Shown: piece by piece, positions 1-6,203 of the stretch
How the letters are laid out: the number at the start of each line of letters is the position of its first letter
Numbering within the stretch: the stretch's first letter is position 1
From: Pirellulales bacterium
GTDB taxonomy: Bacteria; Planctomycetota; Planctomycetia; Pirellulales; Thermoguttaceae
DNA length: 9,130 bases
Direction: 5' to 3'
NCBI GenBank assembly: GCA_030605745.1
Contig: JAUWHT010000426.1
Coordinates: forward strand, 1-9,130
Program-made: the position numbers and the translations under genes
The notes under the pieces: model-generated
The model's input: the letters and a program-made list of their open reading frames with translations, nothing else
The model's database searches: none
What the model was told of the DNA's origin: nothing

Positions 1-2
1 CG

Positions 3-1709
3 GTAACCTATCTGGACGTCAAGGCATTGGTCGAGGCGTTGGCTCCCCTGGGTGGGCGCCGGGCCAATGTGGCCGTCGACGCGCTCGGACTGCGAGAGGT
101 CACGTTCATGGCGTCGGCAACGGGCTTGGACAAGAAGGGCTTCGTCAGCAGGACGCTGCTAGGGCTGGACGGCCGGCCGGAAGGGGTCTTGCGTTTAGCC
201 GCAGGTGAGCCGCTGACGCCGGAGGACCTGGCACCGATTCCGCGCGATGCGACCGTCGCGGCAGCCGCCCGATTGGACGGAGAGCGTATTCTCGAAACCC
301 TCCTATGGATAGCGCGAAAGATCAATCCCGAGGAGGCCGAAGACATTTCCGATCAGCTTGGCTGGATGCAACAGGACTTGGGCATCGACTTGCTCAAGCC
401 GCTGGGCGATGTATGGTGTCTGTACAATTCGCCGAGCGAAGGCGGCCTTGTGGCGACCGGTCTGACGGCCGTGGTGGGCGTGAAGGATCACGCGCGGCTG
501 GCCAAAACCCACAAGAAGCTGCTGGCTGTCACTATGCGGCAGGGCGTCGAAGGGTTCCCGCGGCGCAGTTGGCGAATCGAGCGTTTTGAGTTTGCCGGCC
601 AGGAGGTCTACTTCCTCAACGCCAAAGAGAGATCGTTCCCGCTTGCCCCCGCCTGGTGCTTAACGGAAAAGGAACTGATCGTCGCCCTGTTCCCGCAGAA
701 CATTAAGGCCTATCTCTCGCGAGGTGAGCGCAGCGGCTCGCTGGCCGAGGTGCCTGCGGTGGCCGAGCTTTTCCGCTCGGGCGAGGCCCCGGTAGCGATC
801 TGGTACGTCGACACGCCCAAGCTGTTTGAGTTGATATATCCGCTGGTACCGATGGCCATGCAGGCGGCGCGGGGACTCTGGGAGGATGGGATCGCCTTGG
901 ACGTATCGATCCTGCCGTCGGCCTGTGCGATTGGCAGGCACCTGCGGCCTAGCGTTGCGGCCGTCCGCCGCAGCCAGCACGGCATCGAGATCATCAGCAG
1001 GCGGACGCTCCCCGGCGGAAACATCGGCGCGGCGGCGATCATCGCCCCTGCGATGCTGTTGCCCGCCCTAAGCAGCGCGCGCCAGCAGGCACGCCAGGCC
1101 CACTCGATGAGCAACCTGAAACAGATCGGCCTGGCGATGCACAACCATCACGACACGTACAAGTGCTTCCCGGCCGCCTACAGCACCGACAACGACGGCA
1201 AGCCGCTATTGAGTTGGCGGGTGCAGATCCTGCCGTACTTGGGGCAGGAAGCGTTGCATAAGCGCTTCCATCTCGACCAGCCGTGGGACAGCCCGCACAA
1301 CAAGCAGCTCATCGCGCTGATGCCCCAGGTGTTCAAACCAGCCGACAGCCGCGCCGGCCAGGGCAAGACGAATTACCTGACCATTCGCGGCAAGAACACG
1401 GCCTTCCCAGGCAGAGAAAAAATCAAGCTGGCCGACATCAACAACGGGCCATTCGACACGATCATGGTGGTCGAGGCCAACGACCGGTCGGCCGTGATTT
1501 GGACGAAGCCGGACGACCTCGAGTACAGCGAAGAGAACCCCACCGCGGGCCTGGTCGGCCTGCGGCGCGGCGGCTTCCTCGCCCTCTTCTGCGACGGGTC
1601 GGTTCGCTTCTTGGGTTTGCCGATCGACAATCAGGTCCTGAAGACAAGACTGTTCATCCGCAACGACGGCAAAGTGATCAAGGAACCGGTCTTCAATCAG
1701 CCCCGCTGA
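3..1709 (+). CDS. DUF1559 (SBP_bac_10) domain protein, 5' end outside the window
   Basis: The frame is open to the left edge; the first in-frame start-like codon inside the window is TTG at 27, but codons before it read VTYLDVKA without a stop and no ribosome binding site is visible, so the true start is probably upstream. At least 560 residues are present. The C-terminal half, from about base 1036, is a DUF1559 domain: a hydrophobic stretch (IIAPAMLLPALSSARQQAR), then SNLKQIGLAMHNHHDTY, SWRVQILPYLGQEAL and the closing CDGSVRFLGLPI, where the family usually has an H-x-DG element. The usual prepilin-like N-terminal membrane helix of many members is not in the visible part; instead about 330 residues of an unrecognised domain precede the family block. 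DUF1559 proteins are abundant in planctomycetes; their role is unknown and often assumed to be surface-related. Arginine codons are mostly CGN and GC is high. It is separated from the stress genes by a tRNA and is probably an independent unit. The family call is firm, the function unknown. Confidence 0.88.
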   Translation, partial: VTYLDVKALVEALAPLGGRRANVAVDALGLREVTFMASATGLDKKGFVSRTLLGLDGRPEGVLRLAAGEPLTPEDLAPIPRDATVAAAARLDGERILETLLWIARKINPEEAEDISDQLGWMQQDLGIDLLKPLGDVWCLYNSPSEGGLVATGLTAVVGVKDHARLAKTHKKLLAVTMRQGVEGFPRRSWRIERFEFAGQEVYFLNAKERSFPLAPAWCLTEKELIVALFPQNIKAYLSRGERSGSLAEVPAVAELFRSGEAPVAIWYVDTPKLFELIYPLVPMAMQAARGLWEDGIALDVSILPSACAIGRHLRPSVAAVRRSQHGIEIISRRTLPGGNIGAAAIIAPAMLLPALSSARQQARQAHSMSNLKQIGLAMHNHHDTYKCFPAAYSTDNDGKPLLSWRVQILPYLGQEALHKRFHLDQPWDSPHNKQLIALMPQVFKPADSRAGQGKTNYLTIRGKNTAFPGREKIKLADINNGPFDTIMVVEANDRSAVIWTKPDDLEYSEENPTAGLVGLRRGGFLALFCDGSVRFLGLPIDNQVLKTRLFIRNDGKVIKEPVFNQPR

Positions 1710-1885
1710 CACGGCGGCAATAACCTGAGAGCCCCGAAATCTGTGAACGGCTACACAGAGCGAACGGTACCGCTGAGGAGCCTAAGGCCCGCCGGGCGTC
1801 CGTTTCTCGCCGTCGTCATGCCGATCGTGCCGTTGCCGCTGGCAGTACGGCTAACGGAACTCAAGCTTGGCAAGGACAACCCGAT

Positions 1886-1913
1886 TTCGCAGACTGTCCA
1901 AAGTCGTTATACT
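1886..1913 (+). promoter_or_regulatory. Putative sigma70-type promoter of the tRNA-Arg gene
   Basis: TATACT at 1908-1913 matches the -10 consensus in 5 of 6 bases, and TTCGCA at 1886-1891 matches the -35 consensus TTGACA in 4 of 6, with a 16-bp spacer. The -10 box ends 10 bases before the mature 5' end of the tRNA, which fits a short leader removed by RNase P. Planctomycete promoter consensus is poorly known, so this is inference from the general bacterial pattern. Confidence 0.5.
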
Positions 1914-1923
1914 AGAACCGTTT

Positions 1924-1997
1924 GTCCCCGTAGCTCAATTGGATAGAGCGTCGGCCTCCGGAGCCGAAGGTTGCAGGTTCGAATCCTGCCGGGGATA
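1924..1997 (+). tRNA. tRNA-Arg (anticodon CCG)
   Basis: The 74 bases fold into a full cloverleaf. Acceptor stem 1924-1930 pairs with 1990-1996 (one G-U pair at the end), discriminator A1997. D stem GCTC 1933-1936 pairs with GAGC 1946-1949. Anticodon stem TCGGC 1951-1955 pairs with GCCGA 1963-1967, loop CTCCGGA with T33 at 1957 and anticodon CCG at 1958-1960, which reads the CGG arginine codon. T stem GCAGG 1973-1977 pairs with CCTGC 1985-1989 around the loop TTCGAAT. The 3' CCA is not encoded (CTC follows), so it must be added after transcription. CGG codons are common in the flanking genes, though not in the 6204-7671 gene. Confidence 0.95.
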
Positions 1998-2010
1998 CTC
2001 ACTCAAGCCA

Positions 2011-2067
2011 GAGACCTATCGTTTGAAGAACGAATTTGGTTCTCCGGCTCTCCGGAATCAAGGTCTC
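2011..2067 (+). other. Inverted repeat in the leader between tRNA-Arg and hcp
   Basis: GAGACCT at 2011-2017 is the exact reverse complement of AGGTCTC at 2061-2067. Inside the 43-base gap a smaller stem, AGAAC 2027-2031 with GTTCT 2039-2043, and a short tandem CTCCGG repeat (2043-2048 and 2051-2055 region) can be seen. No T-run follows, so it is not a standard intrinsic terminator. It could be a leader structure in the hcp transcript or chance; the outer stem is 7 bp only. Confidence 0.3.
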
Positions 2068-2099
2068 ACGCCTGAACCCGAATAGAATAGGAGCAAACC

Positions 2100-3002
2100 A
2101 CGTACTGTTTTCAGTGTGAACAGACCGCAAAGGGGACCGGTTGTACGGTCGCCGGTGTATGTGGCAAGGACGCGAAGACGGCCGCGCTGCAGGATCTGCT
2201 GATCCATGCGGCAAAGGGCATCTCGATGTACGCCCATCGGGCTGTACAGTTGGGCCGGCGGAACCGGGAGGTTGACGTGTTCGTGATCGAGGCACTGTTC
2301 ACCACGGTCACGAACGTCGACTTTGACCCCGAACGCCTCGGGCAACTCCTCGACCGGGCGGCGGCCGTTCGCGACAAGGCCAAGTCGATGTACGAGGCGG
2401 CCTCTGCCGACGACCTGCTGGGCTGGGCGCTAAAGACGGGCGAGTTGAACCTGAAGGTCATGGAGTTGCTCGACGCGGCCAACACCGGCACGTATGGCCA
2501 TCCCGAGCCCACCCAAGTCCGAATAACCCCGGTCAAGGGCAAAGCGATCGTCGTCTCCGGACACGACCTGAAAGATCTTGAGGAACTGCTCAAGCAGACC
2601 GAGGGTCGGGGCATTAACGTCTACACCCACGGCGAGATGTTGCCTTGCCTCGGCTACCCCGGGCTGAAGAAGTACAAGCACCTGGTGGGTAACTACGGCG
2701 GCGCGTGGCAGGAGCAGAAGAAGGAGTTCGACGCCTACTCGGCGATCCAGATCGCGGTGGCTTTGGCCGGGGCATTCGATTGCGGCGTGAACGACCTGCC
2801 GCTGTCGATGATCATCAGTTGGTACGAGCAGAAGGCGGTGGCCATACTGCTGACGCTGTTGCATCTCGGTGTCAAGAACATCCGTCTCGGCCCGAGCCTG
2901 CCGGCGTTTATTACGCCCTCGGTGCTGGGAGTGCTGGCAGAGAAGTTCAACATTATGCCGATCAGCACGCCGGAAGAGGACTTGAAGGCAATTCTGGGCT
3001 GA
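2100..3002 (+). CDS. hcp: Shortened hybrid cluster protein (Hcp, hydroxylamine/NO reductase family), ACG at the start position
   Basis: Hcp is a cytoplasmic Fe-S protein linked to NO and hydroxylamine reduction. Read from ACG at 2100, codons 2-21 give Cys at 3, 6, 15 and 21 (C-x2-C-x8-C-x5-C), the same positions as the N-terminal cluster of Desulfovibrio Hcp. AGGAG at 2089-2093 lies 6 bases before ACG, and an in-frame TAG (2088-2090) rules out an upstream start; the first ATG, 2226, would remove all four cysteines. The product would be 300 residues against about 530-550 for class I Hcp. Two family segments are missing, both in frame. One, around residues 100-102, resembles the deletion of class III Hcps. 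The other is at F210/D211 (base 2729/2730), where AWQEQKKEF runs directly into DAYSAIQIAVALAG; family members have about 165 residues between, with the four Cys ligands of the hybrid cluster. His155 (SGHD), Glu179 (HGEM), Glu243 and Lys245 (WYEQK) remain. No Hcr reductase is nearby. It may be a non-functional relic, an assembly artefact or a reduced protein; it cannot build the normal hybrid cluster. Confidence 0.85.
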   Translation, partial: TYCFQCEQTAKGTGCTVAGVCGKDAKTAALQDLLIHAAKGISMYAHRAVQLGRRNREVDVFVIEALFTTVTNVDFDPERLGQLLDRAAAVRDKAKSMYEAASADDLLGWALKTGELNLKVMELLDAANTGTYGHPEPTQVRITPVKGKAIVVSGHDLKDLEELLKQTEGRGINVYTHGEMLPCLGYPGLKKYKHLVGNYGGAWQEQKKEFDAYSAIQIAVALAGAFDCGVNDLPLSMIISWYEQKAVAILLTLLHLGVKNIRLGPSLPAFITPSVLGVLAEKFNIMPISTPEEDLKAILG

Positions 3003-3039
3003 TTAAGGATTCGGATTTATTGTCGACAGATTGAAACAA

Positions 3040-4503
3040 ATGAACGAGCCATCGGACGGCCTGAGTATCATCGTTGTCGGCGCGTCCGGCAATCTGGCCC
3101 GGAAAAAGGTCCTTCCCGCGCTGTTTGCCCTGTATTGTCAAGGGTATCTCCCCGAGCGGTTCCACGTGTTCGGTTTCGCAAGGTCGAAACTCAGCCGGCC
3201 GGAATTTCGGTCGAGGATAATGGAGCACTTGACCTGCCGGTATACTCCCAGCCACTCCTGTACCCAGCGCATGGAGGAGTTTCTCGATCGCTGCCATTAC
3301 ATGTCGGGCAGCTACGGATCGCGCGACTCGCTGCTGGACCTGTTGACGATGATGCGGGAGGTGGAGGGCGGCCGGCGCACCAACCGATTCTACTATCTTG
3401 CCATCCCGCCCACGATCTTCCTGGATGTTGCACGAGCGATTGGTGATGCCGGGTTGGTCAGTTGTAGTGCTGACCAGCCATGGTCGCGCGTCGTGCTCGA
3501 AAAGCCGTTCGGCCGGGATCGGAAGTCGTCGGACGAGTTGACCCGAGCCCTGTCGCAGGTCTTTGTCGAAGAGCAAACGTACCGGATCGATCATTACCTG
3601 GGTAAGGAAGTGATTCAGAACCTGATGGTTCTCCGCTTCGCCAACCTGGTGTTTGAACCGATATGGAACCGCGAATTCATTCGTAGCGTGCAGATCGTGT
3701 GGAAGGAGGACATTGGTGTCGAAGGACGCGGCGGATATTTCGACCGTTATGGAATCATCCGCGACGTGATGCAAAACCACCTCGTGCAGATTTTGGCGCT
3801 GGTTGCTATGGAACCGCCCGGTCTGCTCGACGCGGAAAATATCGCGGCGGAGAAGGTGAAAGTCCTTCGCAGCGTCCCTCCACTTGAACTGGAGGATCTC
3901 GTCGTCGGCCAGTATAGCGAGTCGGTCGTCGGCGGGCGGAGGTTTCCGGCCTACGTGCAGGAGGAGACTGTCCCGGACGACTCAATTACGCCCACGTTCG
4001 CCGCGGCCAGGCTGAGGATCAACAATCCGCGTTGGGACGGAGTGCCTTTTCTGATCAAAGCAGGAAAGGGACTCGACGCGCGAATGACGGAGATACGGAT
4101 TCAGTTCCGCGAGGTGCCGGGCAATATGTTCTGCCGGTCGGGTGGTTGCCCCGAAGCCAACGAACTGGTGATTCGCGTACAGCCGGACGAGGCCATCTAT
4201 TTGTCGATCGTCAACAAGGTGCCCGGCATGGGAATGGCCCTGCGGTCGAGCAATCTCGACCTGCGATACAAGGTGGCCTTTGGGGAGCAAATCCCCGACG
4301 CCTACGAAAGCCTCCTTTTGGACGTGATCCGGGGGGATAGAAGCCTGTTCATCCGCAGCGACGAATTGCAGGCGGCATGGGACATCTTTACTCCCGTCCT
4401 TCACGAAATCGAACGGCGGAAGTTGGTGCCCGAGCCGTACGAATTTGGAAGCGGGGGGCCAGCATCGGCCGGAAAGATTGATATTGTCACGATGTGGGGT
4501 TGA
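3040..4503 (+). CDS. zwf: Glucose-6-phosphate 1-dehydrogenase
   Basis: Catalyses glucose 6-phosphate + NADP+ to 6-phosphogluconolactone + NADPH, the first step of the oxidative pentose phosphate or Entner-Doudoroff route, in the cytoplasm. From ATG 3040 the protein is 487 residues, the normal family length. The nucleotide-binding loop is GASGNLARKK at residues 14-23, EKPFG follows at 154-158, and the active-site signature RIDHYLGKE is at 182-190, with His185 and Lys189 in the usual places. The C-terminal domain (RDVMQNHLVQ, DARMTEIRIQF, CPEANELVIRVQPDEAI, SYELLLDVIRGD-like block) is complete. A TTG at 3031 gives a start three codons longer; neither has a strong ribosome binding site, and ATG is preferred because the Rossmann fold begins right after it. 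It lies 37 bases after hcp, so co-transcription is likely. No pgl or gnd gene is in the window. Its likely job here is NADPH supply for peroxide and superoxide defence. Confidence 0.96.
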   Translation: MNEPSDGLSIIVVGASGNLARKKVLPALFALYCQGYLPERFHVFGFARSKLSRPEFRSRIMEHLTCRYTPSHSCTQRMEEFLDRCHYMSGSYGSRDSLLDLLTMMREVEGGRRTNRFYYLAIPPTIFLDVARAIGDAGLVSCSADQPWSRVVLEKPFGRDRKSSDELTRALSQVFVEEQTYRIDHYLGKEVIQNLMVLRFANLVFEPIWNREFIRSVQIVWKEDIGVEGRGGYFDRYGIIRDVMQNHLVQILALVAMEPPGLLDAENIAAEKVKVLRSVPPLELEDLVVGQYSESVVGGRRFPAYVQEETVPDDSITPTFAAARLRINNPRWDGVPFLIKAGKGLDARMTEIRIQFREVPGNMFCRSGGCPEANELVIRVQPDEAIYLSIVNKVPGMGMALRSSNLDLRYKVAFGEQIPDAYESLLLDVIRGDRSLFIRSDELQAAWDIFTPVLHEIERRKLVPEPYEFGSGGPASAGKIDIVTMWG

Positions 4504-4554
4504 CTTCCTTAGGCAATCAGTAACATTAGCTAGTAGCGATAAGGAGTGTCCAAT

Positions 4555-5061
4555 ATGTTGAACCCGAAAATCGAGGATGCCTTCAACGGGCAACTCAACG
4601 CGGAACTCTACTCCTCGTACCTGTATCTGTCGATGTCGGCCTACTTCGAGTCGCAGAACCTCGCGGGTATGGCCAACTGGATGCGGGTCCAGGCCCAGGA
4701 GGAACTGGGGCACGCGATGAAGTTTTTCGACTTCATAAACGAGCGAGGCGGCCGCGTCACGTTGACCCAGCTTGAGGCCCCCAAGACGCAGTGGGCCTAT
4801 CCCTTGGATGCCTTCCAGGACGCATACGAACACGAGTGCAAAGTCACCGGCCTGATCAACGGCCTGGTGGACCTTGCGATCGGCGAGAAGGATCACGCGG
4901 CCAATACGTTCCTCCAGTGGTTCGTCACCGAGCAAGTAGAAGAGGAATCCAGCGTTCAAACGGTCGTGGATAAGCTCAAGATGATAGGCGATAGCGGTGG
5001 TGCGGTGTTCATGCTGGACGGAGAACTCGGCCAGCGCACACTGCCCCCCGCTGCTGAATGA
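4555..5061 (+). CDS. ftnA: Bacterial non-haem ferritin
   Basis: Oxidises Fe(II) and stores it as a ferric core inside a 24-subunit shell, which lowers free iron and Fenton damage. The 168-residue protein starts at ATG 4555, 8 bases after AAGGAG (4541-4546); a GTG at 4546 overlaps that site and is rejected. The ferroxidase residues match E. coli FtnA in position: Glu17 (NAELYSS), Glu50 and His53 (QEELGH), Glu94 (EHE), and the cluster EQVEEE at 126-131. There is no Dps-type or bacterioferritin haem signature that I can see. The C-terminal tail (LDGELGQRTLPPAAE) is typical in length. It lies 51 bases after zwf without an obvious terminator, and upstream of peroxiredoxin, which fits a joint iron and peroxide defence role. 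Confidence 0.95.
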   Translation: MLNPKIEDAFNGQLNAELYSSYLYLSMSAYFESQNLAGMANWMRVQAQEELGHAMKFFDFINERGGRVTLTQLEAPKTQWAYPLDAFQDAYEHECKVTGLINGLVDLAIGEKDHAANTFLQWFVTEQVEEESSVQTVVDKLKMIGDSGGAVFMLDGELGQRTLPPAAE

Positions 5062-5077
5062 TTTGGATGACAATCGT

Positions 5078-5137
5078 CACAAAGCCGCGACTGGTGGTCG
5101 CGCGTTACACAAAGCCGCGACCGGTGGTCGCGCATTA
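5078..5137 (+). repeat. Two tandem 30-bp repeats, each with a perfect or near-perfect hairpin
   Basis: Unit 1 is 5078-5107 and unit 2 is 5108-5137; they differ at only two of 30 positions (T5092/C5122 and G5104/A5134). Each holds a 7-bp dyad with a GGT loop: 5086-5092 with 5096-5102, and 5116-5122 with 5126-5132, sequence CGCGAC(T/C)-GGT-GGTCGCG. The T/C difference keeps pairing (T-G against C-G), so the structure is preserved. The array lies in the 93-bp gap between ferritin and peroxiredoxin and ends 17 bases before the peroxiredoxin start. The 30-bp period is close to three helical turns, which would suit paired binding of a regulator; tandem RNA hairpins in the leader are the other reading. 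Confidence 0.9.
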
Positions 5138-5154
5138 CATGAAGGAGCGAAACT

Positions 5155-5745
5155 ATGACATTCCTGGTAACCAAGGAAGCACCCGATTTTACGGCCCGGG
5201 CGGTTATGCCCGACAACTCGTTTGCCGAACTGACGCTTTCGTCGTACCGCGGCAAGTACGTCGTGCTGTTCTTCTATCCGCTGGACTTTACCTTCGTTTG
5301 TCCGACGGAGATTATCGCGTTCGACACGGCGCTTAAAAAATTCGAGGCGAAGAACTGCCAGGTGGTTGGAGTTTCCGTGGACTCTCAGTTCACGCATCTC
5401 GCCTGGAAGAACACCCCGCGCAGTCAGGGCGGCATCGGGCAGATCAACTACCCGCTGGTTGCCGACTTGAACAAGAGTATCTCGCGCGATTATGGAGTGT
5501 TGTTGGACGAGGGGGTGGCGCTGAGGGGGTTGTTCCTCATCGACAAGGAGGGGATCATCCGCCATGCCCTGGTGAACGACCTGCCGCTGGGCCGCAGCGT
5601 GTACGAAGCATTCCGCATGGTCAATGCTCTACAGTTCACCAAGGAATTCGGCGAGGTTTGTCCGGCCAACTGGCAGGAGGGTGAAGAGGCCATGAAACCC
5701 ACGGCCGAAGGGGTCGCCGAGTATCTGGCGAAACACGCACAGTAA
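5155..5745 (+). CDS. Typical 2-Cys peroxiredoxin (AhpC/Prx1 family)
   Basis: Reduces H2O2 and organic peroxides in the cytoplasm using a peroxidatic and a resolving cysteine. The 196-residue protein begins at ATG 5155, 7 bases after AAGGAG (5142-5147). Cys49 lies in FYPLDFTFVCPTE, the peroxidatic motif, with Pro42 and Thr46 in the P-x3-T-x2-C pattern. The resolving Cys169 is in GEVCPANW. A GGIG segment (in SQGGIGQINYPLV) is close to the GGLG motif of the oxidation-sensitive class, but the C-terminal YF motif is replaced by a different tail (AEYLAKHAQ), so I expect it to be the robust type. No AhpF or thioredoxin reductase is nearby, so its electron donor is not shown. It stands between ferritin and superoxide reductase, and would remove the peroxide made by the latter. 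The tandem hairpins just upstream may control it. Confidence 0.95.
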   Translation: MTFLVTKEAPDFTARAVMPDNSFAELTLSSYRGKYVVLFFYPLDFTFVCPTEIIAFDTALKKFEAKNCQVVGVSVDSQFTHLAWKNTPRSQGGIGQINYPLVADLNKSISRDYGVLLDEGVALRGLFLIDKEGIIRHALVNDLPLGRSVYEAFRMVNALQFTKEFGEVCPANWQEGEEAMKPTAEGVAEYLAKHAQ

Positions 5746-5757
5746 TTGCTGTTTAGC

Positions 5758-5776
5758 GGCCGCCGGTACGGCGGCC
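5758..5776 (+). terminator. GC-rich hairpin between peroxiredoxin and superoxide reductase genes
   Basis: GGCCGCCG at 5758-5765 pairs exactly with CGGCGGCC at 5769-5776 around a GTA loop, 12 bases after the peroxiredoxin stop. There is no T-run after it, so it is more likely a partial terminator, mRNA-stabilising stem or processing site than a strong intrinsic terminator. Confidence 0.4.
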
Positions 5777-5810
5777 TATGCAACACCGTTTACGGAAAGG
5801 AGTAACAGAA

Positions 5811-6194
5811 ATGGCTACCGCGAAATTGCAGGTTTACAAGTGCAGCGTCTGCGGAAACGTGGTTGAGGTGATCCACACCGGCGCGGGCACATTGGTGTGT
5901 TGCGGCAAGCCGATGGACCTGCTCACCGAGAACACGACTGACGCTGCCCGAGAGAAGCACGTCCCGGTCATCGAGAAGGTCGACGGCCGCATCAAAGTCA
6001 AGATCGGCTCCATTGCCCACCCGATGGAAGAGAAGCACTACATCGAGTGGATCGAACTGATTGCCGACGGGAAGGCGTACCGGCAGTTCCTCAATCCGGG
6101 TGATGTACCGGAGGCCGTCTTCCAGATTCAGAGCGAGCAGATCGCCGCCCGCGCATTTTGCAATCTGCACGGGTTGTGGAAAGCCGAGTGCTAG
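5811..6194 (+). CDS. dfx: Desulfoferrodoxin, two-iron superoxide reductase
   Basis: Reduces superoxide to H2O2 without releasing O2, an anaerobe-type alternative to superoxide dismutase. The 127-residue protein begins at ATG 5811, 8 bases after AAGGAG (5797-5802); a longer frame from 5778 has no such site. The N-terminal desulforedoxin domain has Cys11, Cys14, Cys30 and Cys31 for the Fe(Cys)4 centre I. The catalytic centre II ligands are His50, His70, His76, Cys117 and His120 (in EKHVPV, IAHPMEEKHYIEW and FCNLHGLW), and the Glu48-Lys49 pair that guides catalysis is kept. All positions are one higher than in the Desulfarculus baarsii enzyme, so this is a complete class I (2Fe) enzyme. Its electron donor is usually a rubredoxin; the next gene begins with a rubredoxin domain and its ribosome binding site overlaps this stop codon, which suggests translational coupling. 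Confidence 0.96.
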   Translation: MATAKLQVYKCSVCGNVVEVIHTGAGTLVCCGKPMDLLTENTTDAAREKHVPVIEKVDGRIKVKIGSIAHPMEEKHYIEWIELIADGKAYRQFLNPGDVPEAVFQIQSEQIAARAFCNLHGLWKAEC

Positions 6195-6203
6195 GAGCAG
6201 GTC

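Noticed and set aside
1787..1797. GCCC-GCC-GGGC hairpin as terminator of the DUF1559 gene
   Set aside because: Only 4 bp of stem and no proper T-run; too weak to annotate.
1743..1946. Small + strand frame of 67 codons before the tRNA
   Set aside because: It runs into the tRNA gene, has no ribosome binding site and shows no family-like pattern.
2962..3780. Minus-strand open frame of 272 codons
   Set aside because: Antisense to the 5' half of zwf, no family resemblance.
4546..4554. GTG 4546 as ferritin start
   Set aside because: The GTG overlaps the AAGGAG ribosome binding site that is well spaced for ATG 4555, and the ferroxidase numbering fits the latter.
3982..5073. Long minus-strand open frame of 363 codons
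   Set aside because: It lies antisense to the well-supported zwf and ferritin genes, has no recognisable domain and is explained by high GC codon bias.
5078..5137. CRISPR array
   Set aside because: The two 30-bp units are directly adjacent with no spacer between them, and no cas gene is near.
5058..5336. Frame starting in an ATGA overlap with the ferritin stop and reading TKPRLVVARY/TKPRPVVAHY repeats
   Set aside because: The peptide repeat only reflects the 30-bp DNA repeat; the frame runs about 180 bases into peroxiredoxin, lacks a ribosome binding site and resembles nothing known.
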